64,000 bases of DNA from Roseomonas sp. OT10. Its GTDB lineage: Bacteria; Pseudomonadota; Alphaproteobacteria; Acetobacterales; Acetobacteraceae. Numbering within the stretch: the stretch's first letter is position 1; the number at the start of each line of letters is the position of its first letter. Shown here one piece after another: positions 54,351 through 62,916 of this stretch. The translations under genes and the position numbers were made by a program. The DNA is taken from assembly GCF_020991085.1 (NCBI RefSeq), contig NZ_CP087719.1, positions 620,001 through 684,000 on the forward strand, written 5' to 3'. The notes beneath the pieces are model-generated. The model did no database searches. It saw nothing but the letters and a program-made list of their open reading frames with translations, and was not told the origin of the DNA.

Positions 54351-54776
54351 TCACGCCTCCAGCGAGGCGTCGAGCGTGATCTCCGCCTTGAGCAGCCTGG
54401 AGACGGGGCAGCCCGCCTTCGCCTTGGCGGCCAGCTCCTGGAACGCCGCGTCCTCCACGCCTGGCACCCTGGCCTTCAGGGTGAGGTGGACCTGGGTGAT
54501 GGCGAAGCCGTCGGCGACCTTCTCCAGGGTGACCTCGGCGGTGGTCGCCAGGCGCTCCGCCTTCAGCCCCGCCTCGCCCAGGATGTTGGACAGCGCCATG
54601 CTGAAGCAGCCGGCATGGGCGACGCCGATCATCTCCTCCGGGTTGGTCCCCGGCTGGCCTTCGAAGCGGCTGGCGAAGCCGTAGGGCACGTCCTTGAGCG
54701 CACCGCTCCTCGTCGACAGCATGCCCTTGCCATCCTTGAGCCCGCCCTGCCAGACGGCAGAACCCTGTGCCTTCAT
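54351..54776 (-). CDS. OsmC-family peroxiredoxin
   Basis: Hydroperoxide-reducing protein of 141 residues, OsmC subfamily. The two redox cysteines lie in HAGCFSMALSN (near residue 56) and KAGCPVSRLL (near 124), and the catalytic Arg region is ASRFEGQPGTNPEEMIG. It has typical OsmC beta-strands at the start (KAQGSAVWQGGLKDGKG). GGAGGAAC before the ATG fixes the start. It probably protects against organic peroxides. 54190-54350 on the other side is a convergent gap with only short GC palindromes. Confidence 0.94.
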   Translation of the reverse strand: MKAQGSAVWQGGLKDGKGMLSTRSGALKDVPYGFASRFEGQPGTNPEEMIGVAHAGCFSMALSNILGEAGLKAERLATTAEVTLEKVADGFAITQVHLTLKARVPGVEDAAFQELAAKAKAGCPVSRLLKAEITLDASLEA

Positions 54777-54940
54777 CTGTTCCTCCTCTCCGTGCCGGTG
54801 CGGGATGCGGGAGCCATCACCCCGTGGGCGCCCCGCGGGTACCCCGGGACGCAACGCCCCCACCGGCCGGGGCGCCGACCGCCTCCCGGGAAGGTGAAGG
54901 CGGCCCACGCCGTCCCGCATCGCGCAGGCAGGCCGGCCCG

Positions 54941-56539
54941 CTACAGCGCCTCGCCCGCCCCGGTGCCCTCATGCGGGGTGGGGATGCACCATTCCTCGCC
55001 ACGCACGGTGGTGACGTATTCCGGCCAGCGCAGGTCCACCGGCGGGTCGAAATCGGCCGGCAGCAGCGGGCCGACCCACTGGCTGCCGCCCACGCCGCCA
55101 CCGGTGCGCTCGCGGAACTCCGCCTGGGCGGCGTCGAGCAGGCCGGGCTTGGCGGCCAGGTCGACCAGCGTCAGCGCCATGGTGCGCGCCGCGACGAACA
55201 GGCCCGGATCGACCGCGGCGGGCAGGCCGCCGAGGGCGTTGTAGGTCCAGTTGGGATAGCTGTAGCCGCCCTCCGGCGCGCGCAGCCGCGGCCGCCCGGC
55301 GAGGAGGCGGACCGTCGGGCAGTGCCAGGAATACTCCACGTAGTCGTCGGCGCTGAGGTGCTTCTGCCAGTCGGGCAGGCTGCGGCGCAGCGCCGCCTCG
55401 AACTCGGCGGGCGGGGTGAGGCGGGAGACGCTGGCGATGAAGGGGTCCTCCATCGGCTCCAGCCCCAGCTCCTTCTGCATGGCGCGGCCGAATTCCTTCG
55501 CCGCCTCGCCATAGACCGGTGCGCCCACCTCCTGGAGGTTCGCCCAGGTCGCCTCGGTCATCACCGTGTTGGGCAGGCCGACGCGGGTCTTGGTCACCCA
55601 GCGCACGAAGGCCTTGCAGCCCGTGGTGGCGGCCGCCTGGCGCGCGTTGTTCGCCAGCACGCGCCAGATCTGCTCCATGATGCCGAGCGAGGAGGCGCGC
55701 CAGGAATACTGGATCTGGCTGAAGCGCGGCGCGAGGTTGTCCGAGGTGGCGCCGCCGTCGCCCAGGATGAACTCGTTCAGCGTCCACGATCCCGCGTGGG
55801 GGAACATCGCCTCCTTGGTGTACTTCGTCATCGTGTACATCAGGCACAGCGCGTCCACCGCGCCGGGGCAGCGCGCCGCGGCATGGGCGCCCTCGATGGG
55901 CACGAGGCGCGGGTCGATCCAGGTCTCGGGCGAAGGTGCCTCGAAGGAGATGACCACGCTCCAGTAGGCGCCGAAATGCGTCTCCGACGTCACCGTGTTC
56001 GCGGGCCAGGGATGCCAGACCACCGCCGCGTCGAGATCGTCGAAATAACCCTTCGCCGCGTGGATCGGCTTGGAGCCGCAGACCTTCTCCGCCGGCTCGC
56101 CGAACAGCTTCAGCGTCGCCTGGGTCCCCGTCGCCTCCAGCGCCGCCTTGGTCGCGAGCATCGCCGTCAGCGCCGCGGTGCCGAGGACGGAATGCGGGTC
56201 GGTATGCCCGGCGGCATAGGGATGCAGCCCCTCGCGCGGCGCCTTGTAGGGCACGACCTGCTGCGAGTTGCCCGGCACCGCGTCGTATTCCGAGAAGCTC
56301 GCCAGCACCGGCCCGCCCGAGCCCCAGCGCGCGGCGAAGGCCGTGGGCATCTGGCCGGAGCCTTCCTCCACCTCGAAGCCCTCGGCACGCAGGATCTCGA
56401 CGTAGTCGCGCACCGACTTGTATTCGCGCCAGGCGGGCTCGGCATGCGACCAGATGCGCGCGTTGAAGGCGGAGAGCCGCTCCTCGTTCGCGGTGATCCA
56501 GTCCAGCGCGTGCTGACGGACGGCCTGAAGCTCGGCCAT
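54941..56539 (-). CDS. M20-family amidohydrolase (AbgB/p-aminobenzoyl-glutamate hydrolase-like)
   Basis: A 532-residue metallopeptidase-family hydrolase. The N-terminal WSHAEPAWREYKS, the metal/active-site stretch AAGHTDPHSVLGTAALTA (near residue 110), the Glu region FGEPAEKVCGSKPIHAAKG and FDDLDAAVVWHPW are AbgB-like. A dimerisation lid follows (about 200-330) and a closing segment with GGVGGSQWVGPLLPADFDPP. Relatives cleave p-aminobenzoyl-glutamate or other N-acyl amino acids, and one M20 enzyme acts on S-carbamoyl-cysteine in the ATC pathway, though this gene is 24 kb from the ATC-hydrolase gene. ATG at 56539; longer frames upstream are antisense to the next gene. Confidence 0.9.
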   Translation of the reverse strand: MAELQAVRQHALDWITANEERLSAFNARIWSHAEPAWREYKSVRDYVEILRAEGFEVEEGSGQMPTAFAARWGSGGPVLASFSEYDAVPGNSQQVVPYKAPREGLHPYAAGHTDPHSVLGTAALTAMLATKAALEATGTQATLKLFGEPAEKVCGSKPIHAAKGYFDDLDAAVVWHPWPANTVTSETHFGAYWSVVISFEAPSPETWIDPRLVPIEGAHAAARCPGAVDALCLMYTMTKYTKEAMFPHAGSWTLNEFILGDGGATSDNLAPRFSQIQYSWRASSLGIMEQIWRVLANNARQAAATTGCKAFVRWVTKTRVGLPNTVMTEATWANLQEVGAPVYGEAAKEFGRAMQKELGLEPMEDPFIASVSRLTPPAEFEAALRRSLPDWQKHLSADDYVEYSWHCPTVRLLAGRPRLRAPEGGYSYPNWTYNALGGLPAAVDPGLFVAARTMALTLVDLAAKPGLLDAAQAEFRERTGGGVGGSQWVGPLLPADFDPPVDLRWPEYVTTVRGEEWCIPTPHEGTGAGEAL

Positions 56540-56701
56540 GGCCCTTCTCCTCTCGCGGCGGCTGCCGCGCGATCGCGGCACGACCCGGCCAGCCTGCCGC
56601 GCGCGGGATGCCACGAAAAGCCCGCGCAGGTCGTTCTTGTGATCGTTGCGCGGACGGGACCATGATGGCCGCGAGGTCAGCCACGGAATCCGGAAACGCC
56701 C

Positions 56702-57049
56702 ATGCCAGCCCAGCCCAGGCCGTCCGTCACCTACACGGCGCTGATCGGGGTCGGGCTGGTCCTGGTGCTGCTGGGCGCGGTGCTGGTCGCACTGGGGCTG
56801 GGCGGGGCGGTGCAGTTCTCGGCTGAGGCGGCTGGGGCGAAGCTTTCCACCACCAACTCCGGCCTGGCGCTGGCGGGGATCGGCGCAGCGCTGGCCGGCA
56901 TCGTGGCGGTGAAGATGCCCAAGCATGTCCGCGTCTTCTCTGACCGCTCGCCGCCCGACCTGGGCACGCGGCTGGAGCCCTTCGCCGTGCCGCTGCTGGG
57001 GATCGGGCTGGCGGCCCTGGTCCTCGCCCTGGCGCTGGCCTGGCGCTGA
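56702..57049 (+). CDS. Small membrane protein of unknown function
   Basis: A 115-residue protein with three hydrophobic helices (about 10-33, 52-70 and 94-113; LIGVGLVLVLLGAVLVALGL and LLGIGLAALVLALALA are the first and last). A Pro-rich N terminus precedes them, and a basic loop with VKMPKHVRVFSDRSPPD separates helices 2 and 3. The middle hydrophilic segment SAEAAGAKLSTTNSG is probably periplasmic. I do not recognise the family. It lies 13 bp before the subtilase-like gene and probably forms an operon with it, suggesting that it anchors or partners that protein. Confidence 0.65.
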   Translation: MPAQPRPSVTYTALIGVGLVLVLLGAVLVALGLGGAVQFSAEAAGAKLSTTNSGLALAGIGAALAGIVAVKMPKHVRVFSDRSPPDLGTRLEPFAVPLLGIGLAALVLALALAWR

Positions 57050-57062
57050 GGGCGGCCGGGCC

Positions 57063-57887
57063 ATGAGCGAGGCGGAGGACCCGGTCGAGCTGTTCGACAC
57101 GGGCGGGCCCGGCGACTTCGCGCAGCTGGAGAGCTGGCGCGACCCGGAGAGCGGCCGGTACTTCGGCTGCGAGGCGCCGGATCACCTGCGGCCGACGCTG
57201 GAGATGGCTTATCGGCAGCACGCTCCCGCCCCGGATGCCGCGCGCTTCGAGGCACTTTGGCGCCAGCCCTGGCGGCTCGACGAATGCCGCTACGACCCCA
57301 CGGCCATGGCCCAGGTCGCCGTGCTGGACACCGGCATCCTCACCGGCCACCCGCTGCTGGCGTCCCAGATCGCCGAGACGGTGGACTTCACCGGCGAGGG
57401 AATCGAGGACCGGGTCGGCCACGGCACGGCGGTGGCGATGCTGCTGCGGTTGCAGAAGCCCGGCCTGCCGCCGCCCTTCCTGGTGGTGCTGAAGGTGGTG
57501 GGCGCGAATGGGCAGGGCTCCGAGGAGAACCTGCTCGCCGCCATGGACTGGCTGCGCCACCGGCCGCAGCCGGCGGAGGGGCCCGGCCTGCGGGTGGCCA
57601 ATATGAGCCTGGGCATCCACCGCCGCCGCTGGGGCTTCCTGGCCTGCGACGGAAGCTGCCGGCTGTGCCGGGCAGCGGTCGCGCTGTCGGAGGAGGTGAT
57701 GCTCTGCGTCGCCGCCGGCAACACCGCCGGCCGCACCGCCTGCCCGGCCCAGGCCGGTCTGCTGGCGGACCAGGGGAAGCTGCCCCCGAACGGCATCATG
57801 GCCGTCGGCAGCAGCAACCAGGCCGGGCTGGGCACGGGCACCGTGGCGGCGCCCAGCCACGCCGTCGTCCGGCGCCTGCCCCTGTAG
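57063..57887 (+). CDS. Subtilase (S8) fold protein lacking the catalytic serine
   Basis: A 274-residue protein with subtilisin-like order: Asp in VAVLDTGIL (near residue 87), His in RVGHGTAVAMLL (near 121) and the oxyanion Asn in CVAAGNTAG (near 220). The nucleophile motif GTSMAAP is replaced by GTGTVAAPS and the protein ends 12 residues later, so the serine box is degenerate or truncated. An unusual CDGSCRLC insertion sits just before the Asn region. No signal peptide is visible, so export is doubtful despite the upstream membrane protein. It may be a pseudoprotease or a damaged enzyme. The frames past the stop show no convincing continuation. Confidence 0.75.
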   Translation: MSEAEDPVELFDTGGPGDFAQLESWRDPESGRYFGCEAPDHLRPTLEMAYRQHAPAPDAARFEALWRQPWRLDECRYDPTAMAQVAVLDTGILTGHPLLASQIAETVDFTGEGIEDRVGHGTAVAMLLRLQKPGLPPPFLVVLKVVGANGQGSEENLLAAMDWLRHRPQPAEGPGLRVANMSLGIHRRRWGFLACDGSCRLCRAAVALSEEVMLCVAAGNTAGRTACPAQAGLLADQGKLPPNGIMAVGSSNQAGLGTGTVAAPSHAVVRRLPL

Positions 57888-57986
57888 CCGGCCGCGCGGC
57901 CGGCCCGGTGGTTGCCCCCCGGCCCGGTTGCCCTACCTCCATGCCCCGGGCGGCGACGCCCGAACCAGCCGGAGGCCCCTGAAGCC

Positions 57987-58502
57987 ATGCGCCTGACCCT
58001 GCCGCTCGCTCTCCTCGCCGCGACCGTCATGGCCGTCCCCGTCCGGGCGGCACCGCTGGAGATCGGCGGGGCGATGCAGTCCCGGGAGGTGGATTGCGGC
58101 GGGCGCGACGTGACCATCAGCGGCATGGGCAACCGCATCACCCTCAGCGGCGAATGCGGCCACATCATCGTGGGCGGCGCGCGCCACGTCATCGCCCTGC
58201 CTTCCGCCGCCAGCCTCGACGTCTCGGGCGAGGGGAACAGCGTGACGGTCAGCGGCAAGCTGCGCGGCCTTCTGCTGGTCAACGGCGCCCAGGAGCGGGT
58301 GGAGGCGGGGATCGGCACCGGCCCCGACGCGCGGGTGGAGGTGAACGGCGCCGAAGCCCGCCTCCGGCTGCGGCTGGCCGGTCCGATCCGGATCAGCCTG
58401 GCCGGAGCACGGCATGAGGTCGTCTGGACCGCCCCGCCCGGCGTTCCGGTGCCCCAGGCGGAGATCAGCGGCGAGGGGAACGTCCTGCGCCGCGGCGACT
58501 GA
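57987..58502 (+). CDS. DUF3060 domain-containing exported protein
   Basis: A 171-residue protein with a signal peptide (TLPLALLAATVMAVPVRAA) and short beta-strand repeats of the DUF3060 type (VDCGGRDVTISGMGNRITLS and DVSGEGNSVTVSG), predicted to fold as a beta-solenoid. Function is unknown; such proteins are usually envelope-associated. The start is the ATG before the signal. Its stop codon TGA is shared with the first base of the repeat element copy C (TGATACGG). Confidence 0.82.
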   Translation: MRLTLPLALLAATVMAVPVRAAPLEIGGAMQSREVDCGGRDVTISGMGNRITLSGECGHIIVGGARHVIALPSAASLDVSGEGNSVTVSGKLRGLLLVNGAQERVEAGIGTGPDARVEVNGAEARLRLRLAGPIRISLAGARHEVVWTAPPGVPVPQAEISGEGNVLRRGD

Positions 58503-58774
58503 TACGGACGGCTGGATGCCCCCTTGATCCGTGCCGGCGCGGGGGCGCCCGTGGCCCGGGGGCAAGGCGCTGCCTCGCCCCCGTACCCCCACTCCGCCAG
58601 GACCCTGCGGGCCCTGGACCCGGTGAGTGCTACCGCGGGACAGCCTGCGACGGGGTCACAGCGCCGAGGAGCCATGCTCCTCGGCGGGTACGGCCTCTGC
58701 TCTCACTGACGCCTTCTGAAGCTTTTTCGGAGTCCCGCCTGTCCGAGCTCCGTCAGGGTTCAGCCCGGAAGCTG
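58502..58774. repeat. Terminal-inverted-repeat element, copy C (truncated)
   Basis: About 272 bp matching the left part of copy B in the same orientation, from ATACGGACGG through the perfect hairpin (58662-58672 with 58676-58686, loop CAT) to CAGCCCGGAAGCTG. The remaining part with the GGAGGGGACG palindrome and the right end is missing. It follows the DUF3060 stop directly, in the third 3'-end position seen for this family. Confidence 0.75.
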
Positions 58775-58947
58775 ACACCCACCGCGTAGAGCCATGTGTG
58801 GACGGCCCCCTTGGTGCAAGTGGGATGGGACGTTGAGAGGCCGCGGTCGGGTGCGGTCATGTGTCCGGCCTATTGATGCGCCTGTTGACCGCTGGCCCTG
58901 ATGCAGTCCGCGCCCGGCTCCCAATCAAACGCACGCGCACAAGGCGC
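58775..58947. other. 173-bp non-coding stretch between repeats
   Basis: No gene or clear regulatory site. It contains GTGGACGGCCCCCTT, similar to part of the mini-element arms that follow, so it may be debris of a related insertion. Confidence 0.35.
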
Positions 58948-59037
58948 TTGATACGGTGGACGGCCCTTGAGCGGCATCGATGTGCCAGGCTCACGGCTGT
59001 TGAGATCAGCGAGCGAAGGGGCCGTCTACCGTATCAA
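58948..59037. repeat. 90-bp mini-element with ~21-bp inverted repeats
   Basis: The left arm (58948-58968, TTGATACGGTGGACGG then CCCTT) and right arm (59016-59037, AAGGGG then CCGTCTACCGTATCAA) are inverted copies with one mismatch and one extra base, around 47 bp. The outer TTGATACGG matches the outer end of the 420-bp element. No coding capacity; probably a tiny non-autonomous element or a pair of insertion-sequence ends left by deletion. Confidence 0.7.
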
Positions 59038-59100
59038 ACTCCTGCCGGGGACCGGGGGAAGGCCGGCGGCGCGCGAAGGCGCCGACCGGCGGGCGCCCCG

Positions 59101-60810
59101 TTAACGGGCGCGGCGCGCCATGGCCGGGCGCGGTGCCTTGCCTGGCACCGCGCGGCGCGGCGGGCCGGCGCGGTGCGGGCGGTGCGCCGGGGCGTGGGAC
59201 GGGCGGGCTTGGCCGTGCATCGGCTCGATCCGCACCTCGTCCTCGTCCGAGGAGCGCCGGATGGCGGTGGCGAAATGCGCCGCGGCGCGGGGGGAGACCT
59301 CGAACTGTGTCTCGTCGCCCAGGATGCGGATGCGGCCGATCTCCTGCCGCGACACGTCGCCACGGCGGCAGAGCAGCGGCAGCAGCCAGCGCGGATCGGC
59401 GCGGTCGTTGCGGCCCACGTTCATGTGGAACCACACGCCGTCGCCTCCCTCGCGCGGGGCGGCGTTGTCACGGTCGCGCGGTGGACCGCGATCGGCGATG
59501 GGGGAGAGGTCCTCCGGCGCCGGAAGCGGCGCGCGCAGGGTGCGGACCAGGGCCGCGGCCAGGGCCTCGGCGCCGTGCTCCGCGGCCAGGGCGCGGGCGA
59601 CCGCCAGGTCGTTCTCGCCCATCTCCTCGGCCAGCAGCGCGCCCGCCTGGGCGGCGAGCCGCTCGTCGTCGCGGGCATGCACCGCCTCGGAGGAGGGCGG
59701 CGCCATCCAGGCGACCTGCAGCCGGGCACCGGCCAGCAGGCGCTCGGCCATGCGGCGGCGGCCGGGCGGGACCAGCATCAGGCTGATGCCCTTGCGCCCG
59801 GCACGGCCGGTGCGGCCCGAGCGGTGCAGCAGAGTCTCCGGGTCGCGCGGCAGCTCGGCATGGATGACCAGGCCCAGGTCGGGCAGGTCGATGCCGCGCG
59901 CGGCGACGTCGGTCGCGACGCAGATGCGGGCGCGGCCGTCGCGCAGGGATTGCAGGGCGCGGGTGCGCTCCGCCTGGGTCAGCTCCCCGGACAGGGCCAC
60001 GGCGGAGAAGCCGCGCTCGGAGAGGTTGCCGTGCAGGCGGGCGACCGCGGCGCGGGTGGCGCAGAACACCATCGCGATGCGCGGGTCCTCCAGGCGCAGC
60101 ACGTTCACCACGGCGCGCTCCAGCTCGTGCCCCGCGACCAGCATGGCGCGGTGCTCGATGTCGCCGTGCTGGCGGCCCTCGCCGGCGATGGCGAGGCGCA
60201 GGGAATCGCGCTGGTAGCGCTGGGCCAGCGCCTCGATCTCGCGCGGCATGGTCGCGGAGAAGAGCAGCGTGCGGCGGCCTTCGGGGGCGGCGTCGAGGAT
60301 CGCCTCCAGCTCCTCGCGGAAGCCGAGGTCGAGCATCTCGTCCGCCTCGTCCAGCACGACGACGCGCAGGGATTCGGTGCGCAGGTTGCCGCGCTCGATA
60401 TGGTCGCGCAGCCGGCCCGGCGTGCCGACGACGAGGTGGGCGCCGCGCGCCAGCTCGCGCCGCTCGGCGATCGGGTCCATGCCGCCGACGCCGGCGGCGA
60501 CCCGGCCGCCGGCCGGGGCGTAGAGCCAGGACAGCTCCTGGCGGACCTGGAGCGCCAGCTCGCGGGTGGGGGCGACGACCAGGGCCAGCGGCGCGCCGGC
60601 CGGGGGCAGGCGCTCGCCGTCACCGAGCAGGTCCGAGGCCATGGCGAGGCCATAGGCGACGGTCTTGCCGGAGCCGGTCTGGGCGGAGACCAGCAGGTCG
60701 CGCGTGCCGGCCTCGGCCTCCAGCACGGCGGCCTGGACGGGGGTGGGCTCCGCATAGCCGCGCTCGGTCAGCGCCTGGGCCAGCGGGGCGGGAAGAACAG
60801 GAAAGGGCAT
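59101..60810 (-). CDS. DEAD-box RNA helicase with DbpA-type C-terminal domain
   Basis: ATP-dependent RNA helicase, 569 residues. The motifs appear in order: Q-motif PTPVQAAVLE, Walker A AQTGSGKT, PTRELALQ, DEAD in LDEADEMLD, SAT, ATDVAARGIDLP and HRSGRTGRAGR. The DbpA-type RNA-binding domain (about 455-540; DPRWLLPLLCRRGDVSRQEI, GRIRILGDETQFEV) targets 23S rRNA in DbpA and supports 50S assembly in related CsdA. A basic proline/arginine-rich tail ends the protein. The start is ATG 60810; the longer frame upstream runs into untranslated sequence. A 637-bp non-coding stretch precedes it. Confidence 0.94.
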   Translation of the reverse strand: MPFPVLPAPLAQALTERGYAEPTPVQAAVLEAEAGTRDLLVSAQTGSGKTVAYGLAMASDLLGDGERLPPAGAPLALVVAPTRELALQVRQELSWLYAPAGGRVAAGVGGMDPIAERRELARGAHLVVGTPGRLRDHIERGNLRTESLRVVVLDEADEMLDLGFREELEAILDAAPEGRRTLLFSATMPREIEALAQRYQRDSLRLAIAGEGRQHGDIEHRAMLVAGHELERAVVNVLRLEDPRIAMVFCATRAAVARLHGNLSERGFSAVALSGELTQAERTRALQSLRDGRARICVATDVAARGIDLPDLGLVIHAELPRDPETLLHRSGRTGRAGRKGISLMLVPPGRRRMAERLLAGARLQVAWMAPPSSEAVHARDDERLAAQAGALLAEEMGENDLAVARALAAEHGAEALAAALVRTLRAPLPAPEDLSPIADRGPPRDRDNAAPREGGDGVWFHMNVGRNDRADPRWLLPLLCRRGDVSRQEIGRIRILGDETQFEVSPRAAAHFATAIRRSSDEDEVRIEPMHGQARPSHAPAHRPHRAGPPRRAVPGKAPRPAMARRAR

Positions 60811-61447
60811 TCGGTATCCAGAGGAGAGGCGATGCGGGGCCGGATGCGGCCACGGCATCGGGCGCGGAACGGCGCCTTGCTTCGGGTGGTCGCGGAAGCA
60901 AGGGCGTGGCGGGGCGTCGGTCCCGGTCCCTCCGGGCGCCCTGCTCGATCCCTGTCCTCTCGCGGGAAACGTGGGCCAGGCGAAATGGCGCGACCCTGCG
61001 GTGAGGCGGATATAGGGGGGCGTGCCGCGCCGCACCAGCGCCGGGAATGCGGCCCGCCCATGCGTGCGGGAGGAGCGGGGGCAGGGAAGGGCCCAACCCG
61101 CCCTTGACGGCGCTGAACCGGCCGATTCCTCCTCGCCGCGAGGGCGCGGGCCCGACCGGCGAGCCGGGGGGACCGATGCGCGTCCGTCCCCCGCTCGCCC
61201 TGGCCGTGCCTGAACGACCCGCGCGTGGCGCGCAGCCGGCCGGTCGTCCCCTACCCGTGATCACCGCTCCCACGGCACCGGCAGCCTGGATTCCGCCGAC
61301 AGCGTCGAGGCGGCGCCGCTGCCCCGGCCGGTCGAGGACCGCCCGGAGTGGCTCGGCATCGGCGCCCATGCGCCGGGGCGGCAGTTCCGGTGCGGGTGGG
61401 AGAGCGGCGCGATGGCCTGCCGGCGGCGGGGGAGCTGGGCCTGGCCC
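60811..61447. other. 637-bp region without a supported gene
   Basis: Lies between the helicase start and the monooxygenase stop, both on the minus strand. Open frames are short and overlapping. A plus-strand segment near 61259-61400 has GC-rich third positions but no start or recognisable protein, so it may be a decayed gene. The part nearest the helicase could be a long mRNA leader. Confidence 0.4.
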
Positions 61448-62800
61448 TCACCCGGCGTGGCGGCTGCGCGGCACCGGCACGCCCAGATGCTCGCGCAGCG
61501 TCGTGCCGGCGTAGTCGCGGCGGTAGATGCCGCGCTCCTGCAGGACGGGCACCACCCAGTCCACGAAATCCTCCAGGGGGCCGGGGAAGTAGGGGAAGAG
61601 CAGGTTGAAGCCGTCGCAGGCGCCCTCCCGCAGCCATTCCCCCATGAGGTCGGCGAAGCGCTCCGGCGTGCCATGGACCAGGTGGTGCCCCTGGGACGCA
61701 CCGAGGCGCTTCGCGACCTGGCGGATGGTCAGCCCGTCCTCGCGCGCCCAGCGGCGCACCATGTCCTGGCGCGCGCGGGCGGCGTTGGAATCCGGCAGCT
61801 CCGGCAGCGGCCCGTCCGGGTCGAAGGCATAGATGTCCAGCCCGCCGCAGAGCCGTGCCAGGGCGCGCATCGACGTCTCCTCCGACAGCATCGCCTGCAG
61901 CGCCTCGTAGCGCTCGCGCGCCTCCGCCTCGGTGCGGCCGAGCACGGGCATCAGCCCGGGGAGGACCTTGATGTCCCCGGGCGCGCGGCCGTGCCGCACG
62001 GCGCGGGCGCGCAGGTCGGCGCAGAAGGCGCGGCCCTCGGCCACGGTGGTCTGGGCGGTGAAGACCAGGTCGGCGGTGCGCGCCGCCAGCTCCATCCCCG
62101 CCTCGGACGACCCGGCCTGCGACACCACCGGCCGCCCCTGCGGCGTGCGAGAGACGTTCAGCGGCCCGCGGACGGAGAAGTGCCCGCCCTTGTGGTGCAG
62201 GTAGTGGACCTTGTCGCGGTCGAAGTAGACGCCCTGCTCCTTGTCGTGGAGGAAGGCGTCCGCGTCCCAGCTGTCCCACAGCCCCGCGACGACGTCGTAG
62301 AACTCCTCCGCGCGCTCGTAGCGCAGCCCGTGCTCGACATGCTTGTCGCGGCTGAAGTTCCCCGCCTCGTCCTCGCTCTGCGAGGTGACGAGGTTCCAGC
62401 CGGCGCGGCCGCCGCTGATGTGGTCGATCGTCGCGAAGGCGCGCGCGACGTTGTACGGCTCGTTGTAGGTGGTCGTGGCGGTGGAGACGAGGCCGATGCG
62501 CGTCGTCACCGCGGCCAGCGCCGCGATCAGCTCCACGGGCGCGAGATGCACCTGCCGCCCCTGGTTCGGGCGGATGCCGCTGCCGCCGGTCAGCCCGGCG
62601 CTGCCGTTCACCGCCGCCGTGTCCTGGAAGAACAGCATGTCCATCTTCCCGCGCTCGGCGGTGTGGGCCATGGCGACGTACTGCGCGAAGTCCATGTCGG
62701 TGGAGGGAACGGCGTCCGGCTGGCGCCAGCCGGCGGAGTGGTTGCCGGGGGTGTAGAGGAAGGCCCCGAGATGCAGCATCCGCCCGTCCGCGCCCGTCAT
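61448..62800 (-). CDS. LLM-class flavin-dependent monooxygenase (NtaA/SnaA/DszA group)
   Basis: FMNH2-dependent monooxygenase of 450 residues in the bacterial-luciferase superfamily, nitrilotriacetate-monooxygenase group. Marks are the N-terminal LHLGAFLYTPGNHSAGWR with YVAMAHTAERGKMDMLFF, then TTTYNEPYNVARAFATID, SGGRAGWNLVTS and the QAGSSEAGMELAARTADLVF stretch that binds flavin phosphate. Enzymes of this group oxidise or desulfurise small carbon, nitrogen or sulfur compounds using a separate flavin reductase; none is seen here. GGAGAGCGGGG before ATG 62800 favours this start. It is divergent from the ABC-F gene. Confidence 0.92.
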   Translation of the reverse strand: MTGADGRMLHLGAFLYTPGNHSAGWRQPDAVPSTDMDFAQYVAMAHTAERGKMDMLFFQDTAAVNGSAGLTGGSGIRPNQGRQVHLAPVELIAALAAVTTRIGLVSTATTTYNEPYNVARAFATIDHISGGRAGWNLVTSQSEDEAGNFSRDKHVEHGLRYERAEEFYDVVAGLWDSWDADAFLHDKEQGVYFDRDKVHYLHHKGGHFSVRGPLNVSRTPQGRPVVSQAGSSEAGMELAARTADLVFTAQTTVAEGRAFCADLRARAVRHGRAPGDIKVLPGLMPVLGRTEAEARERYEALQAMLSEETSMRALARLCGGLDIYAFDPDGPLPELPDSNAARARQDMVRRWAREDGLTIRQVAKRLGASQGHHLVHGTPERFADLMGEWLREGACDGFNLLFPYFPGPLEDFVDWVVPVLQERGIYRRDYAGTTLREHLGVPVPRSRHAG

Positions 62801-62916
62801 CCCCGCTCTCCGCCGTGCCGCCGCATCCTCGCCCGGACCGGGCGGCCCGGACAAGGCGCCGCCGCTGCTCGCCCGCCGCGCCAAGGCCCGCGTCCCGTGC
62901 TAAGGGCGCGGCCGAC

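Noticed and set aside
57820-57982. Frameshift restoring the subtilase serine box
   Set aside because: The other frames past 57830 show no GTS motif or subtilase-like continuation by eye.
61259-61440. A plus-strand stretch with coding-like third positions
   Set aside because: No start codon with a ribosome site, too short, and no recognisable protein; left as a possible decayed gene.
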